Below, piece by piece: positions 24,680-34,137 of a stretch of 64,000 bases of DNA (position 1 is its first letter; each line of letters starts with the position of its first letter). Source of the stretch: CAIWHR01 sp963830485 (GTDB taxonomy: Bacteria; Pseudomonadota; Gammaproteobacteria; Burkholderiales; Casimicrobiaceae); assembly GCA_963830485.1 (NCBI GenBank), contig CAWHNE010000016.1, positions 156,086-220,085 on the forward strand, written 5' to 3'. The notes below the pieces were generated by a model that was not told the origin of the DNA, did no database searches, and saw only the letters and a list, made by a program, of their open reading frames with translations. The position numbers were made by a program, and so were the translations under genes.

Positions 24680-26008
24680 CTAACGGCGGCAGGCGGCCTC
24701 GACGTCGGCGACGGACTTCGGCGCCGCGGCGGTCAGGTTCTCGATGCCGGTCGCCGTCACCATCACGTCGTCCTCGATCCGGACGCCGATGTCCCAGAAG
24801 CGGTCAGGGACGTTGTCGGCGGGACGGATGTACGTACCCGGCTCGACCGTCAGCACCATGCCGGGCGCAAGCTTCTGCGACGATCCCTTCACCTTGTAGA
24901 GGCCGGCGTCGTGCACGTCGAGCCCGAGCCAGTGCCCGGCGCGGTGCATGTAGAACTGCTTGAACGAGCCTTTCTCCAGCACCTCGTCGAGCGTTCCCTG
25001 GCAGAGCCCGAGATCGATGTAGCCCTGCGCCAGCACGCGCTCAGCGACTGCGTGGTAGTCGTGGAAGTCGACGCCGGGCCGGACCGCATCGAGGCAGGCC
25101 TGCTGCGCCGCGAGCACGAGCTCGTAGACGTCCCGCTGCGGGCCCGAGAACTTGCCGTTCGCCGGGAACGTCCGGGTGATGTCCGATGCGTAGCCGTGAA
25201 ATTCGCAGCCCGCGTCGATCAGCAGCAGCTCGCCGTCCTGCAGCTGCCGGTTGTTGTCGCGATAGTGCAGCACGCACGCGTTCGGGCCGCCAGCGACGAT
25301 CGACGGGTAGGCGACCGCCTGCGCGCCCGAACGCAGGAACTCGTGCGCGAGCTCGGCTTCGACCTGGTACTCGTACCAGCCCACGCGTGTGCGGTCCATC
25401 GCGCGGCGATGCGCGGCGACGGAGATCTCGGCGGCGCGCCGCAGGAGCTTCTGCTCGTGCTCGTCCTTGACCAGGCGCAGCGCGTCGAGCGCCGCGCGCA
25501 CGTCGACGATTTCCTCGGGGGCGGCGACCCCCGCGCGTGCTCGCGCACGGACCTCGTTCAGCACGTCGGTCACCTTGCGATCCCACGTGGCGAAAAGGCC
25601 CAGTGGCGTGAACAGCGCGGGCTGGTCGGAGGCGAGGTCCGGAAGCGTGCGGTCGAGCTCCGCGATGGGGCGCGCCTCGTCGAAGCCGAAGATCTCGCGC
25701 GCGGCGTCCGGGCCATAACGGAAGCCGTCCCAGATCTCGCGCTCCTCGTTCTTCTCGCGGCAGAACAGGATGTGACGGTCGGCCTCGGCGCCGTCCTTGC
25801 CGGCGACGAGCGCGACGACCGCGTCGGGTTCCGGAAATCCCGTGACGTAGTGGAAATAGCTGTCGAACCGGTAGGGATAAAGCGAGTCGCGGTTGCGCGC
25901 GACCTCCGGTGCCGTCGGCACGAGCGCGAGGCCGCCGCCCGCGTGGGCGCGCATCTGCGCGAGGAGCGCGCGCCGGCGCTCGCGGTGGATCTGGTGAACG
26001 TTTTTCAT
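24680..26008 (-). CDS. pepP: Xaa-Pro aminopeptidase
   Basis: This metallopeptidase removes N-terminal residues that precede proline. The 442-residue protein has the N-terminal aminopeptidase P domain (RRRALLAQMRAHAGG to about residue 135) and a C-terminal pita-bread domain. Its dimetal ligands are visible in LLIDAGCE, SDITRTFP, HRAGHWLGLDVHD, VEPGTYI and RIEDDV. A TATAAT at 26040-26035 lies 26 bp upstream of the ATG, back to back with the promoter of the cyclo-ligase. ubiH follows 17 bp downstream and is very likely co-transcribed. Confidence 0.95.
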   Translation of the reverse strand: MKNVHQIHRERRRALLAQMRAHAGGGLALVPTAPEVARNRDSLYPYRFDSYFHYVTGFPEPDAVVALVAGKDGAEADRHILFCREKNEEREIWDGFRYGPDAAREIFGFDEARPIAELDRTLPDLASDQPALFTPLGLFATWDRKVTDVLNEVRARARAGVAAPEEIVDVRAALDALRLVKDEHEQKLLRRAAEISVAAHRRAMDRTRVGWYEYQVEAELAHEFLRSGAQAVAYPSIVAGGPNACVLHYRDNNRQLQDGELLLIDAGCEFHGYASDITRTFPANGKFSGPQRDVYELVLAAQQACLDAVRPGVDFHDYHAVAERVLAQGYIDLGLCQGTLDEVLEKGSFKQFYMHRAGHWLGLDVHDAGLYKVKGSSQKLAPGMVLTVEPGTYIRPADNVPDRFWDIGVRIEDDVMVTATGIENLTAAAPKSVADVEAACRR

Positions 26009-26034
26009 GGCCGGGGCTTTCGAGCGAAGCCGTG

Positions 26035-26088
26035 ATTATAGGACCAGCGCCTTCGGAACGCGGCCCCACGGAGCGCCTGCGTTAACAT
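26035..26088. promoter_or_regulatory. Divergent -10 elements for pepP and the cyclo-ligase
   Basis: TATAAT on the minus strand (26040-26035) should drive pepP-ubiH. TAACAT on the plus strand (26083-26088) lies exactly 6 nt before the cyclo-ligase ATG at 26095. The plus-strand spacing predicts transcription starting at or next to the start codon, i.e. a leaderless message. The -35 regions are weak on both strands. Confidence 0.5.
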
Positions 26089-26094
26089 CGCCGG

Positions 26095-26723
26095 ATGGCG
26101 AACGAACCCGCCCCCTCTGCTGCAGCGTTGCAGGGCACGGCGCTGCGCGAGGCGAAATTCGCGTTGCGGCGGCAAGCGCTCGCGGCGCGCGACGCGCTCG
26201 CGCCCGGCGTGCGCGCGACGGCCGCGGCGACGATCGCCGCGCGCATTGCCGCGCTGCCTTCGTTCGTTGCCGCGCACACCGTGTTGCTGACGCTGCCGTT
26301 TCGCGGCGAATGGGACACGCTCCCGCTCGTCCGCACCGCGCTCGCGGCAGGCAAGGTGGTTGCCGTCCCGCGGGTGAACGGAGAGGCGCGGATGCTCGAG
26401 CTCCACGCGATCGCCGACCCCGTTCGCGACGTCGCCCCCGGCCATCAAGGCATCCCCGAACCGCTGTCGCATTGCCCCGCGGTGGCGCCTGCAGCCGTGG
26501 ACTGGGTGCTCGTGCCCGGCGTCACCTTCGACCGGACAGGGCGGCGGCTCGGGTACGGCGGCGGCTACTACGATCGCCTGCTGCCGCTCCTCCCCGCGCA
26601 AGCGCCGCGCATCGCCGGCGCGTTCCACGTGCAAATCGTCGAGCGTGTCCCCGCGGGACCGCATGACATGACGGTCGACGCGATCGTCACGGAGGCGGAA
26701 ACCGTCCTCCCCCCGGGCGATGA
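26095..26723 (+). CDS. 5-formyltetrahydrofolate cyclo-ligase, 3' end frameshifted
   Basis: This enzyme converts 5-formyl-THF to 5,10-methenyl-THF with ATP. The N-terminal LREAKFALRRQALAARDAL and the C-terminal signature GVTFDRTGRRLGYGGGYYDRL are diagnostic of the YgfA/FCL family. The frame does not stop after MTVDAIVTEAE, where family members end. It runs on, out of phase, through the whole next gene to 28140. One extra C in the six-C run at 26709-26714 would bring a TGA at 26721-26723 into frame. That would give a normal 209-residue protein whose stop overlaps the MFS start. I therefore treat the long frame as an indel artefact or mutation. Confidence 0.85.
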
Positions 26724-27922
26724 TGCGGCGAGCGGCGACCGCGGCGCTCGCGGTGACGCTCGCCCTCCAGATGTTCACGTCGCTCGCGGCGACGGCGACG
26801 GCGGTGCTCGCGCCGATGATCGCGGGCGACCTCGCGCTTTCGCCGGCGCTCGTCGGCGTCTTCGTCGGCATCATCTACGTGGGATCGATGGCCGGAAGCC
26901 TCGGCGCCGGCGGTTTCATCGCACGCTTCGGACCGATCCGCGTGTCGCAGGTTTGCGTCCTGCTTTGCGCCGTCGCGCTACTCGCCGTCGGCGCGAGCGC
27001 GGCGCCGCCGGCTGCAGCGAGCCTGCTGCTCATCCTCGCACCGGTCGTACTCGGGCTGGGCTATGGGCCCATCACGCCAGCGTCATCGCACGTACTCGTC
27101 CGCACGGCGCCGCCGTCCAGGCTGGCGCTCACGTTCTCGATCAAGCAGACGGGCGTGCCTGCGGGCGCCGCGCTTGCCGGAGCCGCGCTGCCCGCGCTCG
27201 CCGCGGTGCTCGGCTGGCGGATCGCGTTCGTCGCCGTGGCGCTCGTCGGGTTCGTCATCGCGGCCGCCGCCCAGCAATCACGGTCGGCGTTCGACGCCGA
27301 CCGGCAGCCGGGGCCAGCACTCTCGCTCGCCGGCGTGCTTGCGCCGCTGCGGATCGTGTTCGGCACCTCGGCACTGGTCGAGCTCGCCGCGACCGGCTTT
27401 GTCTACGCCGCTACGCAGGTGTGCCTCGTGAGCTTCCTCGTCGTCTACCTGACCGAGACATTGCGTTTCCCTCTCGTCGCCGCGGGACTCGCGCTCACTG
27501 CCGCAAACCTCGGCGGGATCGTGGGGCGCATCGCATGGGGCCATACCGCCGACCGATGGGTGCGCCCGCGCACGCTCCTGGGTGCGCTCGGGATCGCCGC
27601 GGCCGCGTGCGCCTACGCGACGGCGAGTTTCGGCGACGGTTGGCCCGGCATCGTTCTGGTCGCGACATGCGCGGCCTTCGGCGCGACAGCGATCGGCTGG
27701 AACGGCGTTCAGCTGGCCGAGGTCGCGCGGCATGCGCCGCCGGGAGAGACGGGGACCGTCACCGGCGCGTCGGGCTTCGTCACCTTCGCCGGCGTTGTGC
27801 TCGGCCCGCCGGCGTTCGCGCTGCTTGCGACCTTGACCGACAGCTATCGCGTCGGCTTCGTCACGTTCGGGAGCGCGAGCCTCATCTGCGGTGCCACCCT
27901 TCTCCTCCGACGCCGCCGTTGA
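26720..27922 (+). CDS. Major facilitator superfamily transporter
   Basis: This 400-residue inner-membrane protein has about twelve hydrophobic segments and a central loop near residues 190-205. It starts MMRRAATAALAVTLALQMFTS. GFIARFGPIRVSQV corresponds to the loop 2-3 motif A region, and GRIAWGHTADRWVRPRTLL is its repeat in the second half. LTFSIKQTGVPAGAALAG resembles the segment seen in the CynX/NimT and related sugar or nitrate families, but I cannot assign a substrate. The start is coupled to the 3' end of the cyclo-ligase gene. No regulator is adjacent. Confidence 0.85.
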   Translation: MMRRAATAALAVTLALQMFTSLAATATAVLAPMIAGDLALSPALVGVFVGIIYVGSMAGSLGAGGFIARFGPIRVSQVCVLLCAVALLAVGASAAPPAAASLLLILAPVVLGLGYGPITPASSHVLVRTAPPSRLALTFSIKQTGVPAGAALAGAALPALAAVLGWRIAFVAVALVGFVIAAAAQQSRSAFDADRQPGPALSLAGVLAPLRIVFGTSALVELAATGFVYAATQVCLVSFLVVYLTETLRFPLVAAGLALTAANLGGIVGRIAWGHTADRWVRPRTLLGALGIAAAACAYATASFGDGWPGIVLVATCAAFGATAIGWNGVQLAEVARHAPPGETGTVTGASGFVTFAGVVLGPPAFALLATLTDSYRVGFVTFGSASLICGATLLLRRRR

Positions 27923-27977
27923 TGCCGGTCGGCCCAAGGCTCGCGGCGCACCCCGCCGGCAAGCGTTCTTGGCGTCT

Positions 27978-28075
27978 TTGGAAATCATTTCCACGTGGTG
28001 GTAACATGCCGCCGCGGCTCGTACGACACGCGCCGGCGGGGGCGCGATGCAGCGCCCGCGCACGCCGCATACAAT
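27978..28075 (+). promoter_or_regulatory. Candidate aceE promoter region
   Basis: Two possible promoters lie in the 200-bp gap before aceE. TTGGAA-18-TAACAT (27978-28007) overlaps an inverted repeat GGAAAT-C-ATTTCC (27980-27992) and a CCACGTGG palindrome (27991-27998). A TACAAT at 28070-28075 stands 48 bp before the ATG. The palindromes could be an operator for a pyruvate-sensing regulator, which is inference only. Confidence 0.35.
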
Positions 28076-28123
28076 CGAACCCCCGCCCGCTGTCGCACGC
28101 CGCCCGCGCGAGAGGAGATCCGA

Positions 28124-30778
28124 ATGAACCAGGACGCTGATCACGATCCGCAGGAAACGCGCGAATGGCTCGAGGCTCTCGACGGCGTGCTCGCGCAGGA
28201 AGGACCCGACCGCGCGCACTTCCTGATCGAGGCGCTGATCGACAAGGCGCGTCGCTCGGGCGCCTACCTGCCGTTCTCGGCGAACACCGCCTACATCAAC
28301 ACGATCCCGGTCGACAAGCAGGTGCGCCTGCCCGGCGACTTCAACATCGAGCAGAAGATCCGGCACGTCGTGCGCTGGAACGCGATGGCGATGGTCGTGC
28401 GCGCCAACAAGGACACCAACGTCGGCGGCCACATCGCGAGCTTCGCGTCGGCGGCGATGCTCTACGACATCGGCTTCAATCACTTCTGGCGCGCCCCGAC
28501 CGAGGCGCACGGCGGCGACCTCGTGTTCGTGCAGGGCCATTCCGCGCCCGGCGTGTATGCGCGGGCATTCATGCTGGGCCGCTTCAGGCCCGAGCAGATG
28601 GACAACTTCCGGCAGGAGGTCGACGGCAAGGGCATCTCGTCGTACCCGCACCCCTGGCTCATGCCGGACTTCTGGCAGTTCCCGACGGTGTCGATGGGCT
28701 TGGGCCCGCTGATGGCGATCTATCAGGCGCGGTTCATGAAGTATCTGCAGGACCGGGGGCTCGCACAGACCGAGGGACGCAAGGTCTGGGCGTTCATGGG
28801 CGACGGCGAGATGGACGAGCCCGAGTCGATGGGCGCCATTTCGATGGCGGCGCGCGAGAACCTGGACAATCTGATCTTCGTCGTCAACTGCAACCTGCAG
28901 CGGCTCGACGGCCCCGTGCGCGGCAACGGCAAGATCATCCAGGAGCTCGAAAGCGATTTCCGCGGCGCCGGCTGGAACGTGATCAAGATCGTCTGGGGGC
29001 GCCATTGGGACCCGCTCCTCGCGCGCGACAAGAAGGGCATCCTGATGCGCCGGATGATGGAGGTCGTCGACGGCGAATACCAGACGTTCAAGAGCAAGGA
29101 CGGCGCCTACGTTCGCGAGTATTTCTTCAACACCCCTGAGCTGAAGGAGCTCGTCGCCGACTATTCGGACGACGACATCTGGAAGCTGAATCGCGGCGGC
29201 CACGACCCGTTCAAGGTCTACAACGGGTTCCACGCCGCGGTGAACCACAAGGGGCAGCCCACCGTCATCCTCGCGAAGACGATCAAGGGCTACGGCATGG
29301 GCGAGTCGGGCGAGGCACAGAACATCACGCACCAGCAGAAGAAGCTCTCCGACGAGTCGATCCGCCGCTTCCGAGACCGATTCGCCATTCCCGTCGCAGA
29401 CGACAAGCTGTCCGAAGTGCCCTACGTGACGTTTCCCGAGGGCTCGCCCGAGCTCGAGTACATGCGCGCGCGCCGGATGGACCTGGGCGGCTACCTGCCG
29501 GCGCGTCGCCAGAAAGCCGCCGCGCTCGTCACCCCCGAGCTCTCCGCGTTCGAGCGGTTCCTGAAGAGCACCGAGGACCGCGAGATCTCGACCACGATGA
29601 CGTTCGTCCAGGTCCTGCAGATGCTGCTGCGCGACAAGAACATCGGCAAGCACATCGTGCCGATCGTCCCCGACGAATCACGCACGTTCGGCATGGAAGG
29701 CATGTTCCGGCAGCTCGGCATCTGGAATCAGCAGGGCCAGCTTTACACGCCGGAGGATTCCGCCCAGCTCATGTTCTACAAGGAATCGAAGAACGGCCAG
29801 ATCCTGCAGGAAGGGATCAACGAAGCCGGCGGGATGTGCGACTGGATCGCGGCCGCGACGAGCTACTCGACACACGGCGTGCCGATGATCCCGTTCTACA
29901 TCTTCTACTCGATGTTCGGTTTTCAACGGATCGGCGATCTCGCGTGGGCGGCGGGCGACATGCGCTCGCGCGGCTTCCTGCTGGGCGGCACTGCGGGCCG
30001 CACGACGCTGAACGGCGAGGGCCTGCAGCACGAGGACGGCCACTCGCACCTGATCTCGGCGACGGTTCCGAACTGTATCTCGTACGATCCAACGTTCGGC
30101 TACGAGGTCGCGGTGATCATCCAGGACGGCCTGAAGCGGATGTACGCCGAGCAGCGGGACTGCTACTACTACCTGACGGTGATGAACGAGAACTACGCGC
30201 AGCCGGCGATGCCCGAAGGCGCGGCGCCCGACATCATCAAGGGGATGTACCTGTTCCGGGCCGGCGAGAAGAAATCGAAGGCGCCGCGCGTGCAGCTGCT
30301 GGGCTCGGGTACGATCTTCCGCGAGGTGATCGCCGCCGCGGATCTGCTCAAGAGCGACTGGGGCGTCGAGTCCGATCTCTGGAGCTGTCCGAGCTTCACC
30401 GAGCTCGCGCGCGACTGCATGCGCGTCACGCGCGAGAACTTGATGAATCCGACGGCGAAACCGAAGCTCGCGCACGCGGAAGCCTGCCTCAAGGACACGG
30501 CCGGCCCGGTGATCGCGGCGACCGACTACATGCGCGCGTACGCGGACCAGATCCGCGCGTGCGTCGGGCGCCGCTATGTCGTGCTCGGAACCGACGGTTT
30601 CGGGCGGTCGGACACGCGCGAGAAGCTCCGCCGGTTCTTCGAGGTCGACCGCTATTACGTGACGGTTGCCGCGCTGAAGGCGCTGGCCGATGAAGGTGCG
30701 CTGCCGGCATCGAAGGCGGCCGACGCGATGAAGAAATACGGCCTCGATCCGGCGAAGCCGGCGCCGTGGACCGTGTGA
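28124..30778 (+). CDS. aceE: Pyruvate dehydrogenase E1 component, homodimeric
   Basis: E1 decarboxylates pyruvate on thiamine diphosphate and acetylates the lipoyl group of E2. The 884-residue length and the start MNQDADHDPQETREWLEAL match the gammaproteobacterial/betaproteobacterial homodimeric type. The thiamine motif is MGDGEMDEPESMGAI...NLIFVVNCNLQRLDG. Near residue 575, SRTFGMEGMFRQLGIW and LQEGINEAGGM mark the pyrimidine domain. The C-terminal transketolase-like domain follows. GAGAGGAGA just upstream supports the ATG at 28124 over the earlier in-frame starts. It leads an aceE-aceF-lpdA operon. Confidence 0.97.
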   Translation: MNQDADHDPQETREWLEALDGVLAQEGPDRAHFLIEALIDKARRSGAYLPFSANTAYINTIPVDKQVRLPGDFNIEQKIRHVVRWNAMAMVVRANKDTNVGGHIASFASAAMLYDIGFNHFWRAPTEAHGGDLVFVQGHSAPGVYARAFMLGRFRPEQMDNFRQEVDGKGISSYPHPWLMPDFWQFPTVSMGLGPLMAIYQARFMKYLQDRGLAQTEGRKVWAFMGDGEMDEPESMGAISMAARENLDNLIFVVNCNLQRLDGPVRGNGKIIQELESDFRGAGWNVIKIVWGRHWDPLLARDKKGILMRRMMEVVDGEYQTFKSKDGAYVREYFFNTPELKELVADYSDDDIWKLNRGGHDPFKVYNGFHAAVNHKGQPTVILAKTIKGYGMGESGEAQNITHQQKKLSDESIRRFRDRFAIPVADDKLSEVPYVTFPEGSPELEYMRARRMDLGGYLPARRQKAAALVTPELSAFERFLKSTEDREISTTMTFVQVLQMLLRDKNIGKHIVPIVPDESRTFGMEGMFRQLGIWNQQGQLYTPEDSAQLMFYKESKNGQILQEGINEAGGMCDWIAAATSYSTHGVPMIPFYIFYSMFGFQRIGDLAWAAGDMRSRGFLLGGTAGRTTLNGEGLQHEDGHSHLISATVPNCISYDPTFGYEVAVIIQDGLKRMYAEQRDCYYYLTVMNENYAQPAMPEGAAPDIIKGMYLFRAGEKKSKAPRVQLLGSGTIFREVIAAADLLKSDWGVESDLWSCPSFTELARDCMRVTRENLMNPTAKPKLAHAEACLKDTAGPVIAATDYMRAYADQIRACVGRRYVVLGTDGFGRSDTREKLRRFFEVDRYYVTVAALKALADEGALPASKAADAMKKYGLDPAKPAPWTV

Positions 30779-30794
30779 CGGTGGAGTGCGGACG

Positions 30795-32132
30795 ATGAGC
30801 ACGCTCGAGGTCAAGGTTCCCGACATCGGTGACTTCACCGACGTTCCCGTCATCGAGATCTTCGTCAAGGCGGGCGACGCGGTCGCCGCCGAGGATTCGC
30901 TCGTCACGCTCGAGTCCGACAAGGCGACGATGGACGTGCCCTCGCCATCCGCCGGGACCGTCAAGGAAGTGCGGGTCAAGCTGGGCGACAAAGTCAGTGA
31001 AGGCACCTTGATCGCAGTGCTGGATGCCGACGGCACAGCTGCCAAGCCCACTCCTGCCGCCGCTCCTGCTGTAGCGCCAACGAAGCCCGCCCCCGCGGCA
31101 GCCTCCGACGCGGCTGCACCGAAACCCTCGCCCGCCGCGCCGACTCCGGCTCCCGCGCCCGCCGCGGCACCCGCGGCCGCTCCGGTCGACGCCGAATCGT
31201 TCAAGGCCGCGCACGCGTCGCCGTCGGTGCGCAAGTTCGCGCGCGATCTGGGCGTCGACCTCTCGCGCGTCAAGGGCTCCGGACCGAAGGGGCGCATCCT
31301 GCAGGAGGACGTGCAGGGCTTCGTCAAGCAGGCGATGAGCGGCGGGGAGCCCGGCGTTGCCGGTGGTGGCGTCACGGGCGGCGGCGAACTCAATCTGCTG
31401 CCGTGGCCGAAGGTCGACTTCGCGAAGTTCGGCCCGTTCGAGACGCGACCGCTCTCGCGCATCAAGAAGATCTCCGGCGCGAACCTCGCCCGCAACTGGG
31501 TGATGATCCCGCACGTCACGCAGTTCGACGAGGCCGACATCACGGACCTCGAGGCGTTCCGCGTCGCGCTGAACAAGGAAAACGAGAAGGCCGGCATCAA
31601 GCTCACGATGCTCGCGTTCCTGATCAAGGCGAGCGTCGCCGCGCTGAAGAAGTTCCCGGACTTCAACGCCTCATTGGTCAGCACCGTCGACGGCGACAGC
31701 CTGGTGGTCAAGCAGTACTGGCACATCGGCTTCGCCGCCGACACGCCGAACGGGCTCGTCGTCCCCGTGCTCAAGAACGCCGACCAGAAGGGCGTGCTGC
31801 AGATCGCGAAGGAGATGGGCGAGCTTTCGGCGAAGGCGCGCGAGGGCAAGCTGGGTCCGGCCGACATGCAGGGCGGCTGCTTTTCGATCTCGAGCCTGGG
31901 CGGCATCGGCGGCACGGCGTTCACGCCGATCATCAACGCGCCGGAGGTCGCGATCCTCGGCGTGTCGAAATCGCAGACGAAGCCGGTTTGGGACGGCAAG
32001 GCGTTCGCGCCGCGGCTCATGCTGCCGCTGTCGCTCTCCTACGACCACCGCGTGATCGACGGCGCGTCCGCGGCGCGCTTTGCCGCGTACCTCGCCGGCT
32101 TGCTCGCCGACATGCGGCGGGTGGTTCTATGA
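30795..32132 (+). CDS. aceF: Dihydrolipoamide acetyltransferase (pyruvate dehydrogenase E2)
   Basis: E2 is the core of the pyruvate dehydrogenase complex. The 445-residue protein has one lipoyl domain (residues 1-75, lysine in ESDKATMD), a long A/P linker (about 80-135), the E1/E3-binding domain (ASPSVRKFARDLGVDLSRVKG), and the catalytic domain ending SLSYDHRVIDGASAARF, where the histidine and aspartate act. Many relatives have two or three lipoyl domains; the second here resides on LpdA instead. The ATG at 30795 has GGAG eight bases upstream and starts 16 bp after aceE. The stop overlaps lpdA as ATGA. Confidence 0.96.
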   Translation: MSTLEVKVPDIGDFTDVPVIEIFVKAGDAVAAEDSLVTLESDKATMDVPSPSAGTVKEVRVKLGDKVSEGTLIAVLDADGTAAKPTPAAAPAVAPTKPAPAAASDAAAPKPSPAAPTPAPAPAAAPAAAPVDAESFKAAHASPSVRKFARDLGVDLSRVKGSGPKGRILQEDVQGFVKQAMSGGEPGVAGGGVTGGGELNLLPWPKVDFAKFGPFETRPLSRIKKISGANLARNWVMIPHVTQFDEADITDLEAFRVALNKENEKAGIKLTMLAFLIKASVAALKKFPDFNASLVSTVDGDSLVVKQYWHIGFAADTPNGLVVPVLKNADQKGVLQIAKEMGELSAKAREGKLGPADMQGGCFSISSLGGIGGTAFTPIINAPEVAILGVSKSQTKPVWDGKAFAPRLMLPLSLSYDHRVIDGASAARFAAYLAGLLADMRRVVL

Positions 32133-33916
32133 GTGCCGTCGACGTCAAGGTCCCTGACATCGGGGACTTCAAGGATGTCCCGGTGATCGAGATCTTCGTC
32201 AAGCCGGGCGACGTCGTCGCGGCCGAGGATTCGCTCGTCACGCTCGAATCCGACAAGGCGACGATGGACGTGCCGGCCCCCGCCGCCGGAACCGTCAAGG
32301 AGGTGCACGTCAAGCTCGGCGACAAGGTGAGCGAAGGCACGCTGATCGTCGTGCTCGAAGCGGCGGAGGCGGCTGCCGCGAAACCCGCGCCGGCGGCGAC
32401 GGCCGCAGCACCTGCGAAAGCGGCGCCTGCGCCCGCAGGGACGGTACCTGCCCCCGGCGCCGCGACCTACACGGGCAAAGCCGACGTCGAGTGCGAGATG
32501 CTCGTCCTCGGCGCGGGTCCGGGCGGCTACAGCGCCGCGTTTCGCGCCGCCGATCTCGGAATGAAGACGGTGATCGTCGAGCGCTACGCGTCGCTCGGCG
32601 GCGTCTGCCTCAACGTCGGCTGCATTCCGTCGAAGGCGCTGCTGCACGTCGCCGCGGTGATGGACGAGGCCGAGTCGCTCGCTGCACATGGCATCGCGTT
32701 CGGCGCGCCGCACATCGACCTGGCGAAGCTACGCGCGTGGAAGGACAAGGTCGTCGGCAAGCTGACTGGCGGCCTCATGGGCATGGCGAAGTCGCGCAAG
32801 GTGGAGGTCGTCCGCGGCGTGGGCCAGTTCCTCGACCCGCATCACGTCGAGGTCGAGCTGACGGAAGGTACGGGCCAGGCGAAGACCGGCGGCAAGAAGG
32901 TTGTGAAATTCGCGCAGGCGATCATCGCCGCGGGCTCACAGGTCGTGCGGCTGCCGTTCATTCCGGACGACCCGCGTGTGCTCGACTCGACGGGCGCCCT
33001 CGAGCTCGCGTCGATCCCGAAGCGGATGCTCGTCATCGGCGGCGGCATCATCGGACTCGAGATGGGCACGGTCTACTCGACGCTCGGCACGCGTCTCGAC
33101 GTGGTCGAGATGCTCGACGGCCTGATGCCCGGCGCGGACCGCGATCTCGTCCGCGTCTGGGATAAGGTGAACAAGCCGCGCTTCGACCGGATCATGGTGT
33201 CGACGAAGACGACGGCGGTCGCCGCGAAGCCCGATGCGCTGTGGGTGACCTTCGAGGGCGCGAACGCGCCCAAGGAGCCGCAGCCCTACGACGCCGTGCT
33301 GATGAGCGTCGGCCGCGCGCCCAATGGGAAGAAGATCTCGGCGGAGAAGGCAGGTGTTGCCGTCACCGACCGGGGCTTCATTGAAGTTGATGTCCAGATG
33401 CGTACCAACGTGCCGCACATCTTCGCGATCGGCGACCTCGTCGGCCAGCCGATGCTCGCGCACAAGGCGACCCACGAAGGCCATGTCGCCGCGGAAGCCG
33501 CGGCTGGGCAGAAGAGTTTCTTCGACGCGCGCGTCATTCCGTCGGTCGCCTACACCGATCCCGAGATCGCGTGGGTCGGCCTGACCGAGGACGAAGCGAA
33601 GGCGAAGGGGGTCAAGGTCGAGAAGGGACTGTTCCCCTGGGCCGCGTCGGGCCGCGCGATCGCGAACGGCCGCGACGAGGGCCACACGAAGCTCCTGTTC
33701 GACGCCGAAACGCATCGCATCGTCGGCGGCGGCATCGTCGGTACGCACGCGGGCGATCTCATCAGCGAGATCGCGCTCGCGATCGAGATGGGCGCCGACG
33801 CCGTCGACATCGGCCGCACGATCCACCCGCACCCGACGCTCTCCGAATCGGTGGGCCTCTCCGCCGAGGCATTCGAGGGTGTGTGCACGGATCTGCCGCC
33901 GCCGCGGAAGAAGTGA
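32129..33916 (+). CDS. lpdA: Dihydrolipoyl dehydrogenase (E3) with N-terminal lipoyl domain
   Basis: E3 reoxidises dihydrolipoamide with FAD and NAD+. The protein has 595 residues because an entire lipoyl domain (1-76) and an A/P linker (about 80-115) precede the flavoprotein. The flavoprotein shows the FAD site LVLGAGPGGYSAAFRAADLG, the redox disulfide GGVCLNVGCIPSKAL, the NAD site LVIGGGIIGLEMG, and the C-terminal catalytic HPHPTLSE. The lipoyl domain is nearly identical to that of the adjacent AceF, pointing to duplication. Such fusions are known in Neisseria, Alcaligenes and other betaproteobacteria. Confidence 0.96.
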   Translation: MSAVDVKVPDIGDFKDVPVIEIFVKPGDVVAAEDSLVTLESDKATMDVPAPAAGTVKEVHVKLGDKVSEGTLIVVLEAAEAAAAKPAPAATAAAPAKAAPAPAGTVPAPGAATYTGKADVECEMLVLGAGPGGYSAAFRAADLGMKTVIVERYASLGGVCLNVGCIPSKALLHVAAVMDEAESLAAHGIAFGAPHIDLAKLRAWKDKVVGKLTGGLMGMAKSRKVEVVRGVGQFLDPHHVEVELTEGTGQAKTGGKKVVKFAQAIIAAGSQVVRLPFIPDDPRVLDSTGALELASIPKRMLVIGGGIIGLEMGTVYSTLGTRLDVVEMLDGLMPGADRDLVRVWDKVNKPRFDRIMVSTKTTAVAAKPDALWVTFEGANAPKEPQPYDAVLMSVGRAPNGKKISAEKAGVAVTDRGFIEVDVQMRTNVPHIFAIGDLVGQPMLAHKATHEGHVAAEAAAGQKSFFDARVIPSVAYTDPEIAWVGLTEDEAKAKGVKVEKGLFPWAASGRAIANGRDEGHTKLLFDAETHRIVGGGIVGTHAGDLISEIALAIEMGADAVDIGRTIHPHPTLSESVGLSAEAFEGVCTDLPPPRKK

Positions 33917-34101
33917 CGCCCGTTGCCTTGCGTCGCACCGGACGCTTCCGTGCTTGGCGGTCGCTCGCCGCCGCGCCAACCCGCCGGACGCCATGGCCCC
34001 TGCGAATCAAGCGAGCCGACGCCGAAAGGGTGATCTGCGTCAAACGAGATCGGAATCAAACGCCGGCACTCGATCGCCGGGCGTAGACTTTGTATTGAAA
34101 G

Positions 34102-34122
34102 GGATCCGCGGAGTGCGGATCC
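34102..34122 (+). other. Inverted repeat between lpdA and a small gene
   Basis: GGATCCGC-GGAGT-GCGGATCC is a perfect 8-bp inverted repeat beginning about 185 bp after lpdA and ending 15 bp before a small ATG. It would form a strong hairpin in the leader of the small gene, or could be an operator. The rest of the lpdA 3' gap (33917-34101) shows nothing I recognise. Confidence 0.4.
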
Positions 34123-34137
34123 AATTGGAAGTGCGAA

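Noticed and set aside
26095..28140. A 681-residue fusion of the cyclo-ligase with a second domain
   Set aside because: The part after residue 207 overlaps the MFS gene in another phase and resembles no protein; an indel in a C run explains it.
27278..29653. A 791-codon open frame on the minus strand
   Set aside because: It lies antisense to aceE and the MFS gene, has no family features and repetitive D/E/R/H composition; in such G+C-rich DNA long antisense frames are expected.
29678..32020. A 780-codon minus-strand frame
   Set aside because: It is antisense to aceE and aceF; the alanine/glycine runs mirror the aceF linker.
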